A program made the translations under genes and the position numbers. From Catenaria anguillulae PL171 (taxonomy: Eukaryota > Blastocladiomycota > Blastocladiomycetes > Blastocladiales > Catenariaceae), in the NCBI GenBank assembly GCA_002102555.1, contig MCFL01000240.1:1-36329 (forward strand): a stretch of DNA of 36,329 nucleotides, given 5' to 3'. This document shows positions 1-11,102 of the stretch, piece after piece. Position 1 is the stretch's first letter. Every line of letters begins with the position of its first letter. The notes beneath the pieces are model-generated. The model was not told the DNA's origin, ran no database searches, and saw only the letters and a program-made list of their open reading frames with translations.

Positions 1-723
1 AAGGCGCGGGTTGGCCCGATTCGCAGCATGTCAAGCACCGTGTCGCGCGAATCCATGGCTGCTGCAGGCGACGCCCACTCAAGCACGTCCGAGTCGACAA
101 GCAATGGCGCCACAAGCAGCAGCGGCGGGGTTGCGGGCAATGCGTTTACTGCCCAGCTTGCAAACTTGTATTCTGCAAATCAGTCGCTGTCGCCGTTTGC
201 GCGGCACACGGAGCATTCCATGTTCCGGTCGCTGCCAAAGCGCAAGCAGACCGTGCAGCCCCATGACCGGACGAGCATGGGTTGTCGAGGACGAATTCAT
301 GCTCATGTCGATTCCCAGCGGGACAATCATCACGCCGGCCGTATCGCCGACGTCGAGCAGTGGGCCGGGCATGAGTGGGATCGGGTATGTGACGCCGGGA
401 TGGTGGCCAGGCGGTCGCGCAAGGCAGTTAGACGGAGGGTGTTTACGCTGGACTTGAGACCCAAGCCCGTTCAAGATGCGGAGGTCAAGGGTGCAAGTGG
501 TAGCGACGACGGGGATGTAGATGAAGACGTGTCGCCATCATCCAGCGTGTCTGTTGTTGGTGCACATGTGGCGGCCGATGAGGATTGGGCGGCGAGGTTC
601 ACGGACGAGTTGTTGCCATCGTCGTCAGTGAGCGAGGTTGGCGTAGAGGCGACCCGGGCTCCAAGTGGCGGGCTGAAGGAAGCGAAGAGCCAAAGACGAC
701 GTGTATCCAAAAGCAATCAATAG
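1..723 (+). CDS. 3' part of an unidentified protein (5' end outside window)
   Basis: The reading frame is open from the first base to a TAG at 721-723, so this is probably the C-terminal part of a gene that begins to the left; the ATG at 28 is the first in-frame Met but need not be the start. The product is Ser/Ala/Gly-rich at first and then acidic (DDGDVDEDVSPSSS), ending in a basic tail (QRRRVSKSNQ), which looks like a disordered C-terminus. Between about 272 and 458 the +2 frame also reads plausibly (WVVEDEFMLMSIPSGT then GPGMSGIGYVTPGWWPGG), so either an intron or a pair of compensating indels may lie here. I recognise no domain and assign no function. Confidence 0.4.
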   Translation, partial: KARVGPIRSMSSTVSRESMAAAGDAHSSTSESTSNGATSSSGGVAGNAFTAQLANLYSANQSLSPFARHTEHSMFRSLPKRKQTVQPHDRTSMGCRGRIHAHVDSQRDNHHAGRIADVEQWAGHEWDRVCDAGMVARRSRKAVRRRVFTLDLRPKPVQDAEVKGASGSDDGDVDEDVSPSSSVSVVGAHVAADEDWAARFTDELLPSSSVSEVGVEATRAPSGGLKEAKSQRRRVSKSNQ

Positions 724-2342
724 CTTATGGTTATTCAAATACATCAACACACGCACTAGTACTCACCGAACATTCGTGGTGCACAGTCACCCCCCCCCCA
801 GCAGCGCAATATTGCTTGCACGGTATTGAATACTGCCAATTGGCACTTTTGTGAGAGTTGGACCGACGGAACATTCGGATACAACTATATACATCAACGG
901 ATGTATCGATCCTTGTCCTGCAGATGGGAAATGTGCATCCAATCAACAACCACCTGCCTGATTTGGAAAGAAGCAATGAACATGGTAGAAAGACTGCGTA
1001 GGTACAATGCTCATGGAGTGATTGTCATTCCGCATCGATCGAGCCAAGCAATGGTTCTGCTCGATCGGCGTTGGTCAGAGCTGCGCCTCCCGATGCTGCT
1101 GAGCCTATTGCTAACCAAGCCATAAATCCGGCGCAGCATTGCTTCGTTTGCCCTCTTCTTCACCCAAAGCAAACGCCCAGATACTGTATTCTTTACGCAT
1201 AGGGCCACAGAGCACTAATCACCCTTCTTGTCAACCAACATCCTGACGCCCGTTTTCCGTCGACACAACCCTGCACCTGTACGGATCTCCCTCACCGATT
1301 GCTTCAATTGCCTTCGTCCAACACCCGCCATTCAACAAATTCCGTTTGCACATTGTTCGCTGTTTTGAGCCGCAGGAGGGCGGCATCCAATACTGTACCT
1401 TGCCTTACCACTCTTTCACTCTTTGCCACAACTTCTGGGACTGCGACGGCGATCATTTATCCCACGTGTTCTCTGTGTGTTCAGCCCTGGCCTAAACCTG
1501 TCGGCACCCCGCTCGTCCTCTAGTGTGCCTCAACTCCGGGCACTGACCAGCCCAGCCAGGATTCAAGGTGTATTTATCCACGCCCGACTATGACTGCGCC
1601 AAGCAACAGCCTCCATTTCGTCGTCCACTTCTCCAAGCTGCGAACACGATAAAGTTTCACATCTCGGGCCACTTTCACGTCATTGGCCCGTAAGTTTACC
1701 GGTCGCTGGTATTACAAGGTAAGGCAGATTGGTCACATCTTCGTTCCGCTTCTCCAGTTATGATTTCCAGCGGTGGAAGCGGATGCTGGTGCTGGTGATC
1801 ACTCCTGGCTGTCACATGCAAGGTCAAAGCATGTGCTTTGACGAAGCTTTCTCGCGGGTCGGGTGGCTCAGACTCTTGTCATACTGACATGGACTTCGTC
1901 CATACTCCATGATACCTAGGTTTGGCCATTGATTTGAACGCGCTTTGCAAGCACAAGGCCGAGCGTCAGTATTTATTGTCTGATCTGGAAGCGAGGTTGG
2001 GCGAGGCCCACACCTCGTTTTTTTTTTCTTTTTTCATCTTTCTCTCCTCGACACACGCCAACTTATCGACCCCCCAGAACCAAGCATTTTCGCCTACCCC
2101 CCTACATCCTCCAAACCACCTTCAATCGTCGGCTTCCAGCCCATTCACGGCAACAATCGAACAAAGTCGACCCATCAAAGTATCGCTTCTTTTTTTTTTC
2201 TCCTGTTCAAACTCGCAATAGTCATTTTCCGTCCAGCAAAACGGCAGTACCCACCCGGTCGCCATCGAAACCTTGCTTGACCGATCAACACCCACTCACC
2301 AACAGCCAACAAGCACACCAAGCAATAACAAGACAAGCGAAC
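724..2342. other. Long intergenic region and likely 5' leader of the wc-2-like gene
   Basis: About 1.6 kb without a convincing coding frame. It holds a run of ten C at 790-799. Pyrimidine-rich tracts at about 2018-2042 and 2187-2201 lie close to the downstream ATG, as expected for a fungal core promoter or 5' UTR. The region just before the start codon (2270-2342) is rich in CAACAA/AACAAG, typical of a leader. Short open frames here have no recognisable domains. Confidence 0.5.
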
Positions 2343-5300
2343 ATGGACATTTTGCATCGGCTGCAACAACTGCTGGGCATGGTGCAGGACGTGGTCCTGG
2401 TTGTGTCCTCGTCTGGGACCGTTGCCTACGCTTCGGCGTCGATCCAAGCGGTTCTTGGTATGCCCATATATCTTTCTGTTTCCTTTTTGTCTCACCTTCC
2501 ACCTCGACGCTTGGTTTCACTTGCACTTGTCTCACTTGTCATCCGCTTTGCCACTTTGCCAAACCCGCCAATGCCACGGTCCTCTTGGTCCTCGGTAAAC
2601 GGCTGATATGTGCCGGATGGCGGGCCTGGCTATCGGATGCCGAAGAGGCGAGGCGTGTCGTGGCCATCGGACTTCGCGCTGGGCCTGTCCGATCGCGACC
2701 GACCAACCCACCGAATTGCTGTCGACCACTGCCCATGCCAACTCACTGATGCGATGTGCCGATTGTGTGCTGTGCAGACGTTGATCCGCAGTCCATAGTC
2801 AACCGTTCCATCCTCGAGCTCAACCACCCTGAAGATGCTCTCCAGCTGCGCGCCACGCTTAGCGACCTGGCGCGCCACCAACAACAGCATCTACAACTAC
2901 AGCATGACCGTGACGACAATGGCGAAGAGGACGAGCGCTCGTTGCCCACGACCCGCCTGCATTACCTGCGGTTCCGGCACCAGTGGGGGTCCGACTACCG
3001 CATCATGCTTGTCAAGTGCCAGCCGCTCTGCCTGCGGACTGCTTCCCAGCTCAAGGCCGACAATGGGGCTACCTATCTGACCCACCAGCTGCTGGGCGGG
3101 TTCCGCGGGTCGGGCCATGTGCCAATGCCCCAGCTGAAGCTTGCCACTGCACCGTCAAGTGGCAAGGACAAGGCCGACTTGGACAATCGGGCGGCTTCGC
3201 CAGAGATTGTTTCGCCCGCCTCGCCCGAACCCACGCCCGACCCGCAGTCCCCTCCGCGAGCAGCAAGAACGGCCGGCTTGGGCGCCAATGTGGTGACAAG
3301 CCCAACCACATCGGCCGACGGCAGCAGCGGCGGTTCGCCCGCCCTTCGCGACGACCTCTTTTTGCTTGTCGCGCGGCCGTACCCGCTCCCGCCGCACGAC
3401 ACGTCGCTCGACGAGTTGATCCAGCTCAAGGTCGAAAATGAAAGATTGCGTGCGACACTTGCTGCAAAGTATGCTGCGTTCGGTGGCCAGGCAGCAGCAG
3501 CTCCGCCCATTGGCTCAGTTTTGCGCGAATCCGCGTATGACGAGCTCTTGGTGGTATCCTCTCGAAATCGACAGCAGCGCCAACAACAACATCCGTCGCA
3601 AGTGAGCAGTCGCGCAGAGTCCGAGGTGGATGTTGGCGGCGGTGACTCGCTCGACGGCGCAGGCAACCAGTTGGACCGCATGGACATTGACGCCACGTCG
3701 CCCTTGACGTCACCCGCACTGGCCGCAGTCGTTGGAGCACGCACTGGGTCGCAGCAGTACCTGCCTGCCGCGGGACACGGGTCGGGATTGGCGGGCGTCA
3801 TCACGCCAAGCGATTTCATTGATGCCAACTTGATTGCAGCGTCGACTCAGGGCCGGCAAATCAATCGCAAGCGCACAAGAGGCAGCAAGCAGACAGACGT
3901 GAGCGAGGAGGGCATGGTGTGCATGGATTGTGGACGCACAAACAGTCCAGAGTGGCGCAAGGGACCCACAGGCGAAAAGTGTTTGTGGTACGGTGTTGCT
4001 GCGCTTCCATTCTGCCTCACCATGTGCCTGTATTGACCGTCGAGCATGTCCGTTATGTAGCAACGCTTGCGGGCTTCGCTATGCCAAGCGCAAAAAGACT
4101 GAAAAGGCGGCATTGGGCACATCGTTACCAGCAAACAACCCGGCCATATTGAGATTGCAGCAGCAGATCGCGGCAGCGACAGCAGCGGCCGCTCTCGCCG
4201 CATCTACTGCTCCTCCGGCTCTAGGAGATGAAGACGAGGGCCAACCCATGGTCACGAGTCCAAGCAGCACCGCCTCCGTGGCCCCGCTGAACTCGTCGAA
4301 TCTCGCCACAAATCCGCCGACCACCTCTCCCCCGGCTCGTGGCGGGTCACAACGGCGTGCAGGTCGTCCTACGGCAAAAAGTACATCTTCACGCCGCCGC
4401 GTAGACCCGCCCCCTCCGCTTGCCCTGTATAAGCCTGCCACAAGTATATCCGTTTCCGCATCCGCATCCGCACTCGATCACCCAGCACTGCATCTGCACT
4501 CCCCAACTTCCCCCACTTCCAACCAGCAAACCCTGGGCGTGAACACAATCATGTCTTCACCCACGAGCCAGACTCAGTCGTCCCTGCCCTTTCAGTCGCC
4601 ACCTCCCGTGACCTCCATTCCACCGCAAAGTATCCACATGTATACTGGGACTGGTCCACCGCCCTGGAGTTCCAGCCGCGGCACCAACCAAGACGTCTCT
4701 GTTCCACCCGCCTCGGCCTACGGCTCGCCCCCATCACGCTCCATGTCGACGAGCCTGGGATACGTGCCAAAGTCTGGGTCGAGCGCAGGCAGCTACACGG
4801 CCACCACGTCGCGGTACCTCGCGCGCGAGCCACCGACTCGCAACGGGGCGGGCGGCGCACCTCCGGGATTGAGTGCATCGTCGTCGTCGTCGGAAATGGA
4901 CAGGACGTTTGGGTCGCCCGCGTTTGGCGGCAGCAGCGGCGTCCCACAGTCTGGGACTACGTCGGGCAGCTCGGCAAACGACGAGTCACCGTTCCAGAAC
5001 CAACAGCATCAGTTTTATCAGCAGCTGCCGCCCATGATGGCTGGCCGCGCACCGTCGAATGCGCCAATGTCACCGCCCGGCCCGTTTTCTGTCGAGTGGG
5101 CGTATGCGTTTGGAACCACCGGCGGGGTGGGACCACCGGGAGTGGGGAGCAGTGGTAATGGACCGACGGCGGGAACGCTTGCAGCGGCAGGCGGCGGTGG
5201 GCCGAGTGGGTGGGAAGGATCCTTGTTTGATGACTTTGACGCAGCACAGGTCAACGGTCCGCTCGGCCAAGGGCTCATGCCATTGAACGGGAGCAGATTG

Positions 5301-6134
5301 TGGAGCACGCCGTCGGGGCGGCAGCAGCAGCAGTTGGCGGCCTTGTTCAGCCAAGTCATGCATTCGCCGCCCCCGCCTCAGCAGCACCAGCAATTGCAGC
5401 AACAACAAGCAAGTGGCCCACCTTCGCGCAGGTCCCACAGCGTTGTGTCCACGCAAGGCGGTGGACCCGCACGGCACATGACCGATCTTCCCAACCAAAT
5501 GCCCGCATCCATGCTCGGGCCCACACCAGTAACGTCCGCTGGGCCTCGCGGTGGATCGCGTGCAGATACCCCAGAGTTGTTTGGCGGGCACCCGGTGGCA
5601 CGTGCTGGGTCCAGGTTGCATTCCCGACATCCGTCGCCTGCAGCGCCGTCTGGTTATTTCGACCCAGACCTGTGCGCCTCACCTGCGCGACTCGCCATGA
5701 TGCCTCCGGCGCAAGCAAGCGGCTCTACGCACGGCCACTGCCATAGCGGACCGGCCGGCCCTTTTGATACGTACTCGCCTACCTCATACATGGCCGCCGC
5801 CACCGCGGCCGCCGCAGCGTCGGCCAACCAGCAGTACCCTCCACAGTCGTACTACTCCCCGCACCACCCTTCGTCGGTGATTTCCGACCAGGAGCAGCAA
5901 CGGCATCATCGGGCCTCATTCATGGCTGCGGCGGCGGGCGTTCCGCAAAGTTACGTGTCGGGTCCGCGGCCTTCGCCCGCGCAGGTCGAGCATATGGCGG
6001 CATTCATGGATCACATTCGCAACGAGCAGATGCAAATGTATCAAGCTGGGTTGTCGCCGACGTGGGCCAGTGCACGGGGGAAGGGCAGGGGCAGTAGTGT
6101 GGGTAGTGGGCGGTTTGATCCAGGGTATGAGTAA
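2343..6134 (+). CDS. wc-2: White-collar-2-type PAS + GATA zinc-finger photoresponse regulator
   Basis: Three exons, 2343-2457, 2778-3987 and 4061-6134, join in frame (phases 1 and 2) to 1132 aa. The N-terminus (VVLVVSSSGTVAYASASIQAV, then NRSILELNHPEDALQL) matches a PAS domain whose segment is split by intron 1. A GATA-type finger spans Cys420, Cys423, Cys442 and Cys445 with an 18-residue loop (NSPEWRKGPTGEKCL then CNACGLRYAKRKK); intron 2 falls inside it. One PAS plus one C-terminal-side finger and no LOV domain is the WC-2 layout. The family pairs with the WC-1 photoreceptor in the nucleus and binds GATC-type light-response elements; that role is inferred. About 690 residues after the finger are Ser/Pro/Gly/Gln-rich and look disordered. 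Intron 1 is 320 bp, far longer than the others in the window. The stop codon lies inside GAGTAAGTC, which resembles a splice donor. WC-2 identity is likely; another PAS-GATA protein is the alternative. Confidence 0.8.
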
Positions 6135-7205
6135 GTCAGTCCTTTATCTTCCAAATGGTTTGGTAGTGCGCCCTTGGTTTGCTTTCTTCTTGCTCCCTGA
6201 TCATTTCTCCTTTCAGCATCAGTCGTTTTTCTTCCCCATGTTCCATTTCATTGCAGCACCCGCTTCGTTTGCTCGAGATTGGCTTTTTTCACCTTGCGCA
6301 TTCCGTCTCTTCATTTGTCCCTATTGAATCCCTTTGGGCATGGTGTGCTCTGTGCAGTGTTTCTCTTTTGTCTGTCCTCGTGGACGTGTCCCCCTTTCAT
6401 TCTGGACTCTTGACCACCATCGTCTGCCTGAAATTCAAATACGCGCCTCATCGTTCGATTTCTTTCTGTTCCGCAATACATACAAACAAGACCGCCGATT
6501 CCTGCATTACTCATTGCCTGAACGGCCACGCACGGCTTGGATAAGTGACAACAACCGGCCAAAAGTACCAGGAGGCCTTTCCCACGCGACGGTAAACAAG
6601 CTCAGTGATGCACGGGTCAGCCAACACGGTCTAAACGACGAAAGCGAATATGATTCGTCTCTAAGTTTTGGTAAATAATCGGCTTGTCCAAATCTTCCAC
6701 GATTCCATCATATCTATTTCTTGAGTTTCGAACAAGGTCGAGATTCCAAAAAAATGAATGACCGAGCAAGGTTTGTGGTGTACTACTGTCCACAACCTCC
6801 ACAAGATCAAACTCAAGCTCGGAGGCTGAACGAACTAGGTTGACTGGGTAGTACAGTGAGGCGGTCGCATATCTATTTCGTGAGTTTCGAACAAGGTCGA
6901 GACTTCAAAAAATGAATGACCGAGCAAGGTTTGTGGCGTACTACTGTCCACGACCCCCACAAGTTCAAACTCAAGCTCGGAGGCCGAACGAAGGTTGACT
7001 GCCGGGTAAGGCGGTCGCTGGAACGATCCTTGACAGCGCTTCAGAGTCATACGTCAATTATTACCTTGTCAAGAATTCGTTAAAATGCTGTTCCCGCCCC
7101 TATCATGCACCCGTCCTTGTTTGGCACCATCCTGGCATTCATGATCCTCCGGACTACTTCCTTATGTATACCGAGGTTGTGATACATAAACATCACGTTT
7201 CAACC
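6135..7205. other. Intergenic region holding a tandem duplication
   Basis: About 1.07 kb between the wc-2-like stop and the lectin start. The first 500 bases are T-rich and probably include the 3' UTR. The only clear structure is the direct repeat at 6709-7019, listed separately. The last 180 bases precede the lectin gene and presumably contain its promoter; I see no clear TATA element. Confidence 0.5.
6709..7019. repeat. Tandem direct duplication, two ~155-bp copies
   Basis: Copy 1 (about 6709-6867) and copy 2 (about 6868-7019) align nearly end to end. Shared blocks include GAGTTTCGAACAAGGTCGAG, AATGAATGACCGAGCAAGG, TACTACTGTCCAC and AAACTCAAGCTCGGAGG; both end in a GGCGGTCGC motif. They differ by scattered substitutions and a few short indels. 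Inside each copy GTTTGTGG and CCAC(A/G)AC flank TACTACTGT and could form a small hairpin. No coding capacity is evident. Confidence 0.85.
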
Positions 7206-9285
7206 ATGCAAAACATGACGATGAGAGCCCCGCTTCTACCCTTTCTTGCGCTCATTGCTTGTCTGCTCCGAATCTGCATCGCACAAGCACCCGAGATTCG
7301 CCTGAATCTTGCGGCTTCCTACTTCTGCGTTACCGCGACAGGATACGGTTTCTTGCAAGGTTTGCTCCTCTTTGCTCCTCATTTTTAGCTTCCTACTTCA
7401 ATGATGTGAACTATTTTCGTTTAGGTCCATGGACGTCATGGACTGCCTTGCATGTATGCACTGCTGGTTCAGACGAGAGGCAAATTTTTCGCTTCATTCC
7501 GGAGCCCAGACCGCTAAATGGGCGAATCGTTGGGAGGTTTGAAGCCAAGTATCAACCAGGTGCGCAACGGCTGTGCTTGGACATTGAGAGCGGGGTATGC
7601 CTCTGTTCCGGCCACCTCAGGCAATGTCATAGATTCATGTGCTGACTGATCTTTTTCTGAAGTGGATGTTGGCAGGACGAGTTGTTCAGCTCTGGGAATG
7701 GCACGCAACAATAACTCCCGACCAGGTGGCACCAATGATTAGCGCAAATGGTCTGACCAGGTCTCCCACCCATGCACATATCCAGTAACGGATCGAATGC
7801 GCAACGTTGGACTTTCTATTTTCCTGTCTCGTACAAAACGTCTTTCTTTATTGCACCAGCTGCTTCCCCAGAATTTTGCCTTCATGCCAATGCAGAATGT
7901 TCGCTCACATTCTTTTCTCAGTGTCATTCGTCAATTATCTCGTCGAGCATTGGGCGTTGACGCTGCTCGAGTCTCTATGTAGTCTCTTGTTCAACGTGGT
8001 CCCCGGGCCGGACGTGCTACGACGATTCATCGCTATTGTTGAGTAGTACTTGTACTACTTACGGTGGTGGGCAATACGATGAGTGGGCCTCTTGGCCAGG
8101 AACTGTTCGCTACGGTTTTGATCCATCAGAAAGATACACTCCCAGGATTGTCTCCAAGTTTTCAGACTTGACCGTTGGAACTGCACAACAGCTCAATACG
8201 ACACATTCCCTCCTTTGGTTGATCACGGACGCCAGCCATACTCCAGATCCTCCGTCGTTTCTTCTTCGAACGGCACTCGACGCAACCAAGTGTATTGCGC
8301 GTAACAACGATCCCCGGACCCTAAGTATGCCCTTGCTCGTATTCACAGCCGACGAGACATTAGACTGACTTCAGCTGTGCGCGTGTATTTCACTTTTCAG
8401 CGGCTTGGTCGGCAAACGCTCACATGTGGAGTTGCAACTCACAAGCTGAAGACCAGAATATCCGCTTCTTGCCGTCTCCGTCTTTGCGCAACGGACGCGT
8501 ATCTGGCATGTTGCAACTGGGCCTTCGTGGAGACTTGTTGGCTTTATGTGCAGACGTTCCTGGAGGGGTGTGTTGCTCTTCTTTTCGGTCCCAAGCTTTG
8601 TTCGTCAATGCTGATGTTCTCGCATGGCCCACGTTTCCATCATTCGCAGTGGTTTGACGTCGGCCAGGTCATTCGGCTGTGGGAATGGTACTTCCCATGG
8701 AATGCTCCATGGAAGCATGATTGGCTGATTTGACATGATGCCTTGCCGTCTTTATCAACAGCAATGGTTCTGACGCGCAGACTTTCTCGCTCATTCCTGA
8801 CTCGTTCGGCGGCGAAGAGCGCTATAAAATATCCCCAGCTGCTCGACCAGACCTGTGTGTGGTCGTTTCGGGCGCATGTATGATGATTCCTTGTTGCCTC
8901 AAAGACTGACAGGCTTGTTTCCGAGTCTCACTGACACCCGTCATGTTGCCTTGTTCAATTTGTAGACCCGGCCCCGGCATTTGTTCCAGACGGTCAAGGA
9001 ATCATTCTCGAGCGATGCGAAGCCCTCGCCAGCGCCCCAGCTTTGGAGAGCAAGGGCCACTGGCGGCTTCTATTTGGCGGGAACAACATGGATTATCGCT
9101 TGCTGCGTGTTGTTCCTCGAGTCTCGCCCGTGCCTTGGTCCACACAGACGTTGAACGATACAAGCTCCATTTTCTGGGACGCTCGGTGCGATGTCAATCC
9201 TGGAGTGTGTCCAGGTACTTCAGGTACTTCAACGCCGCGCCCGTCGCGTACCCCTTCCCGTGGGTCGTGCGGCGACTACTGCTAA
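7206..9285 (+). CDS. Secreted beta-trefoil (ricin B-type) lectin-like protein with two homologous lobes
   Basis: Nine exons: 7206-7359, 7425-7594, 7663-7700, 7786-7898, 7983-8324, 8401-8567, 8650-8687, 8762-8877 and 8966-9285. They total 1458 nt (485 aa). The first ~26 residues form a signal peptide (LLPFLALIACLLRICIAQ). The body has beta-trefoil signatures: LCLDIESGW, RVVQLWECNGSNAQRW and FCLHANA in lobe 1; KCIARNND, HMWSCNSQAEDQ, VIRLWECNGSDAQTF and LCVVVSGA in lobe 2. Family knowledge suggests a secreted sugar-binding protein; ligand unknown and no catalytic domain is seen. The two lobes share intron positions and phases (1-0-2-1 in each) and 38-nt exons 3 and 7, so the gene arose by internal duplication after the introns were present. 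Intron 3 appears to start with GC rather than GT. Start choice among the Met codons at 7206, 7215 and 7221 is not certain. Confidence 0.75.
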
Positions 9286-9721
9286 CAAGATGCGCTGGTC
9301 TATGCCGATTCAAGGAGATCAAGGAAGAGCTCAGGGGTTGGCTGGTAAATACTAAATCCTTGAATGCACTGGCATGAACGCACGACAAGAGTAGACCAGT
9401 CTTGTTCGTCTGGATATCACATTTCGTAACCTCGCTGTTCCATACGCGGTTTGGTATTTATTTCGGCTGCCGAGAATTAAGTACCCATGGTTTATTCGTC
9501 TGCATATGAGTGTTCTTTGTGTCCATCATCATCACTATACGGACATGGTTGTGCTGTTGCCTGGAGCTGATTCAAGGAGGGAAAATGGTGGACCAACAGC
9601 ATGTATAGAGTAAGGAAAGGATAAAGACAGATGAGCGATTTCAACATGACAACCAGAATTTTTACGCAGCACGCTCACTTCGATACAAGGAAAAGGACGA
9701 ATGGATGCAAACAACGCAAGC
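9286..9721. other. Convergent intergenic region between lectin and MTAP genes
   Basis: About 435 bp between two stop codons in tail-to-tail orientation. It should contain both 3' UTRs. I see no gene, repeat or clear polyadenylation hexamer here. Confidence 0.5.
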
Positions 9722-10730
9722 TTAGACAGTGTACTTGTACTGGGGCAAAATGTACTTGATGCGCTCGGCGGCCTCGGCCGTGACCTTTTCGGGCGCACTC
9801 TGCACGGCAATCTTTGCGGCTCCCTCAACGCCGGCAAAGAAGTCCTTACCGCGGAACTGGGCCGTGTTGACGGCACGCTCGAGGTCGGGGAAGAAAGCCT
9901 CACAAAGGCGCTTGGCATTGTTCTTGTTACCCTCCATGGTGCCCATGACCGTGGTGACATCCACAGCGGCCTCATGTGGCCTCCAGCAATCGTAATCCGT
10001 GACCATGCACACCATTTGGTAGGCGATTTCGGCCTCGCGAGCAAGCTTGGCTTCGGGAATCACCGACATGTTGATCACGTCGCAGTTGGCCATGCGGTAA
10101 AAGTGCGACTCGGCACGGGTCGAGAAGGCGGGGCCTTCCATGCACACGAGCGTGCGGTTGCGGTGGACGCGCGAGTCGACGAGGGCGTCGGCGTGGTCGG
10201 CAATCAATTCAGCAAGTGGCTCGTGGAACGGGTCGGCAAAGCCAACGTGCCCGACAATGCCGTCTTCAAAGAAGGACGACGGGCGGATGCCCTTGGTGCG
10301 GTCAAAGATTTGCGTGGGGAGGACAAATTGGCCGGGGACAAGCTCTTCGCGCAGACTGCCTGTGAAATTGCGAATGTGGAAGGCGTGATCCGTGAGTGAG
10401 TGGGTTGCTAGAGCGGTGGCGCCGAAATAGGAGAGTGTACGCACCGACGGCCGAGAAGGCAACAATGGCGCGGACACCGAGGTGCTTGAGGGCGGCAATG
10501 TTGGCGCGGGCGGGCACCTCGCTGGGCGTGAGGGCGTGGCCCTTGCCGTGGCGAGGCAAAAAAGCGACCTTCGTGCCCTCCTTGGTTTGGCAGATGGTGA
10601 TCTTGTCAGACGGGTGGCCCCATGGGGTGAGCGGGTACACCTCGCCGAGAACCTGCAAGTTGTCGAGGGCGTACAGGCCCGAGCCGCCGATAATGCCAAT
10701 CTTGACGTCGGTGTAGGTGGTGGTGGACAT
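9722..10730 (-). CDS. MTAP: S-methyl-5'-thioadenosine phosphorylase
   Basis: Two exons on the minus strand, 10730-10445 and 10359-9722, joined in phase 1 across an 85-bp intron (donor GTGCGT), give 307 aa. The family cleaves methylthioadenosine with phosphate to adenine and methylthioribose-1-phosphate in the methionine salvage and polyamine pathway, usually as a cytosolic trimer. Visible motifs are the N-terminal phosphate loop [31 protein letters not shown] across the intron, the substrate segment [18 protein letters not shown] and [16 protein letters not shown]. Length fits the eukaryotic family (about 280-340 aa). The ATG at 10730 directly precedes [18 protein letters not shown], the expected N-terminus. 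It is convergent with the lectin gene. No key motif is missing. Confidence 0.95.
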
Positions 10731-10840
10731 GGTGATGGTTCTTGGAAAAAGATGGTCGATGGATTGAATACAGAGCGTGAGCTTCTTGGTGATGATGACA
10801 TGCAGAGAGAGTAGAGGATGGCCGCGGGAGGTGTGGGAGC

Positions 10841-10846
10841 TTTATA
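10841..10846 (-). promoter_or_regulatory. TATA-like element upstream of MTAP
   Basis: TATAAA on the minus strand, about 110 bases upstream of the MTAP start codon and in a GC-richer setting. The distance suits a fungal core promoter, but a match of six bases can arise by chance. Confidence 0.35.
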
Positions 10847-11102
10847 CCTTTGGTGGACAGGAACAAGCAGTAAAGAGTGTTGCACATGCGTACGACAAAT
10901 CCAATGGATGGCGGGAGAAGGGGAGAGGGTCGATAGAGTTGGCCCGCCTCATGATGGAAGGCACGGCTGAGCACTCGGTTTGTTGTGGTTGAGCTTGATC
11001 GATGTGACGACGTTGACGTTGACCAATCGTGAGTGCATGTCTCGCGTCTCTCACGTCTGCCACCCTCCCCCAGCCTCGGCAGGTGCAGTCGAAAACTCAA
11101 TG

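Noticed and set aside
2756-2780. Independent start of the GATA protein at the second exon
   Set aside because: The first exon supplies the missing PAS strand and joins in exact phase.
9701-10399. A 232-codon plus-strand open frame over the MTAP gene
   Set aside because: It is antisense to well-supported MTAP exons and its composition mirrors them; no independent motif.
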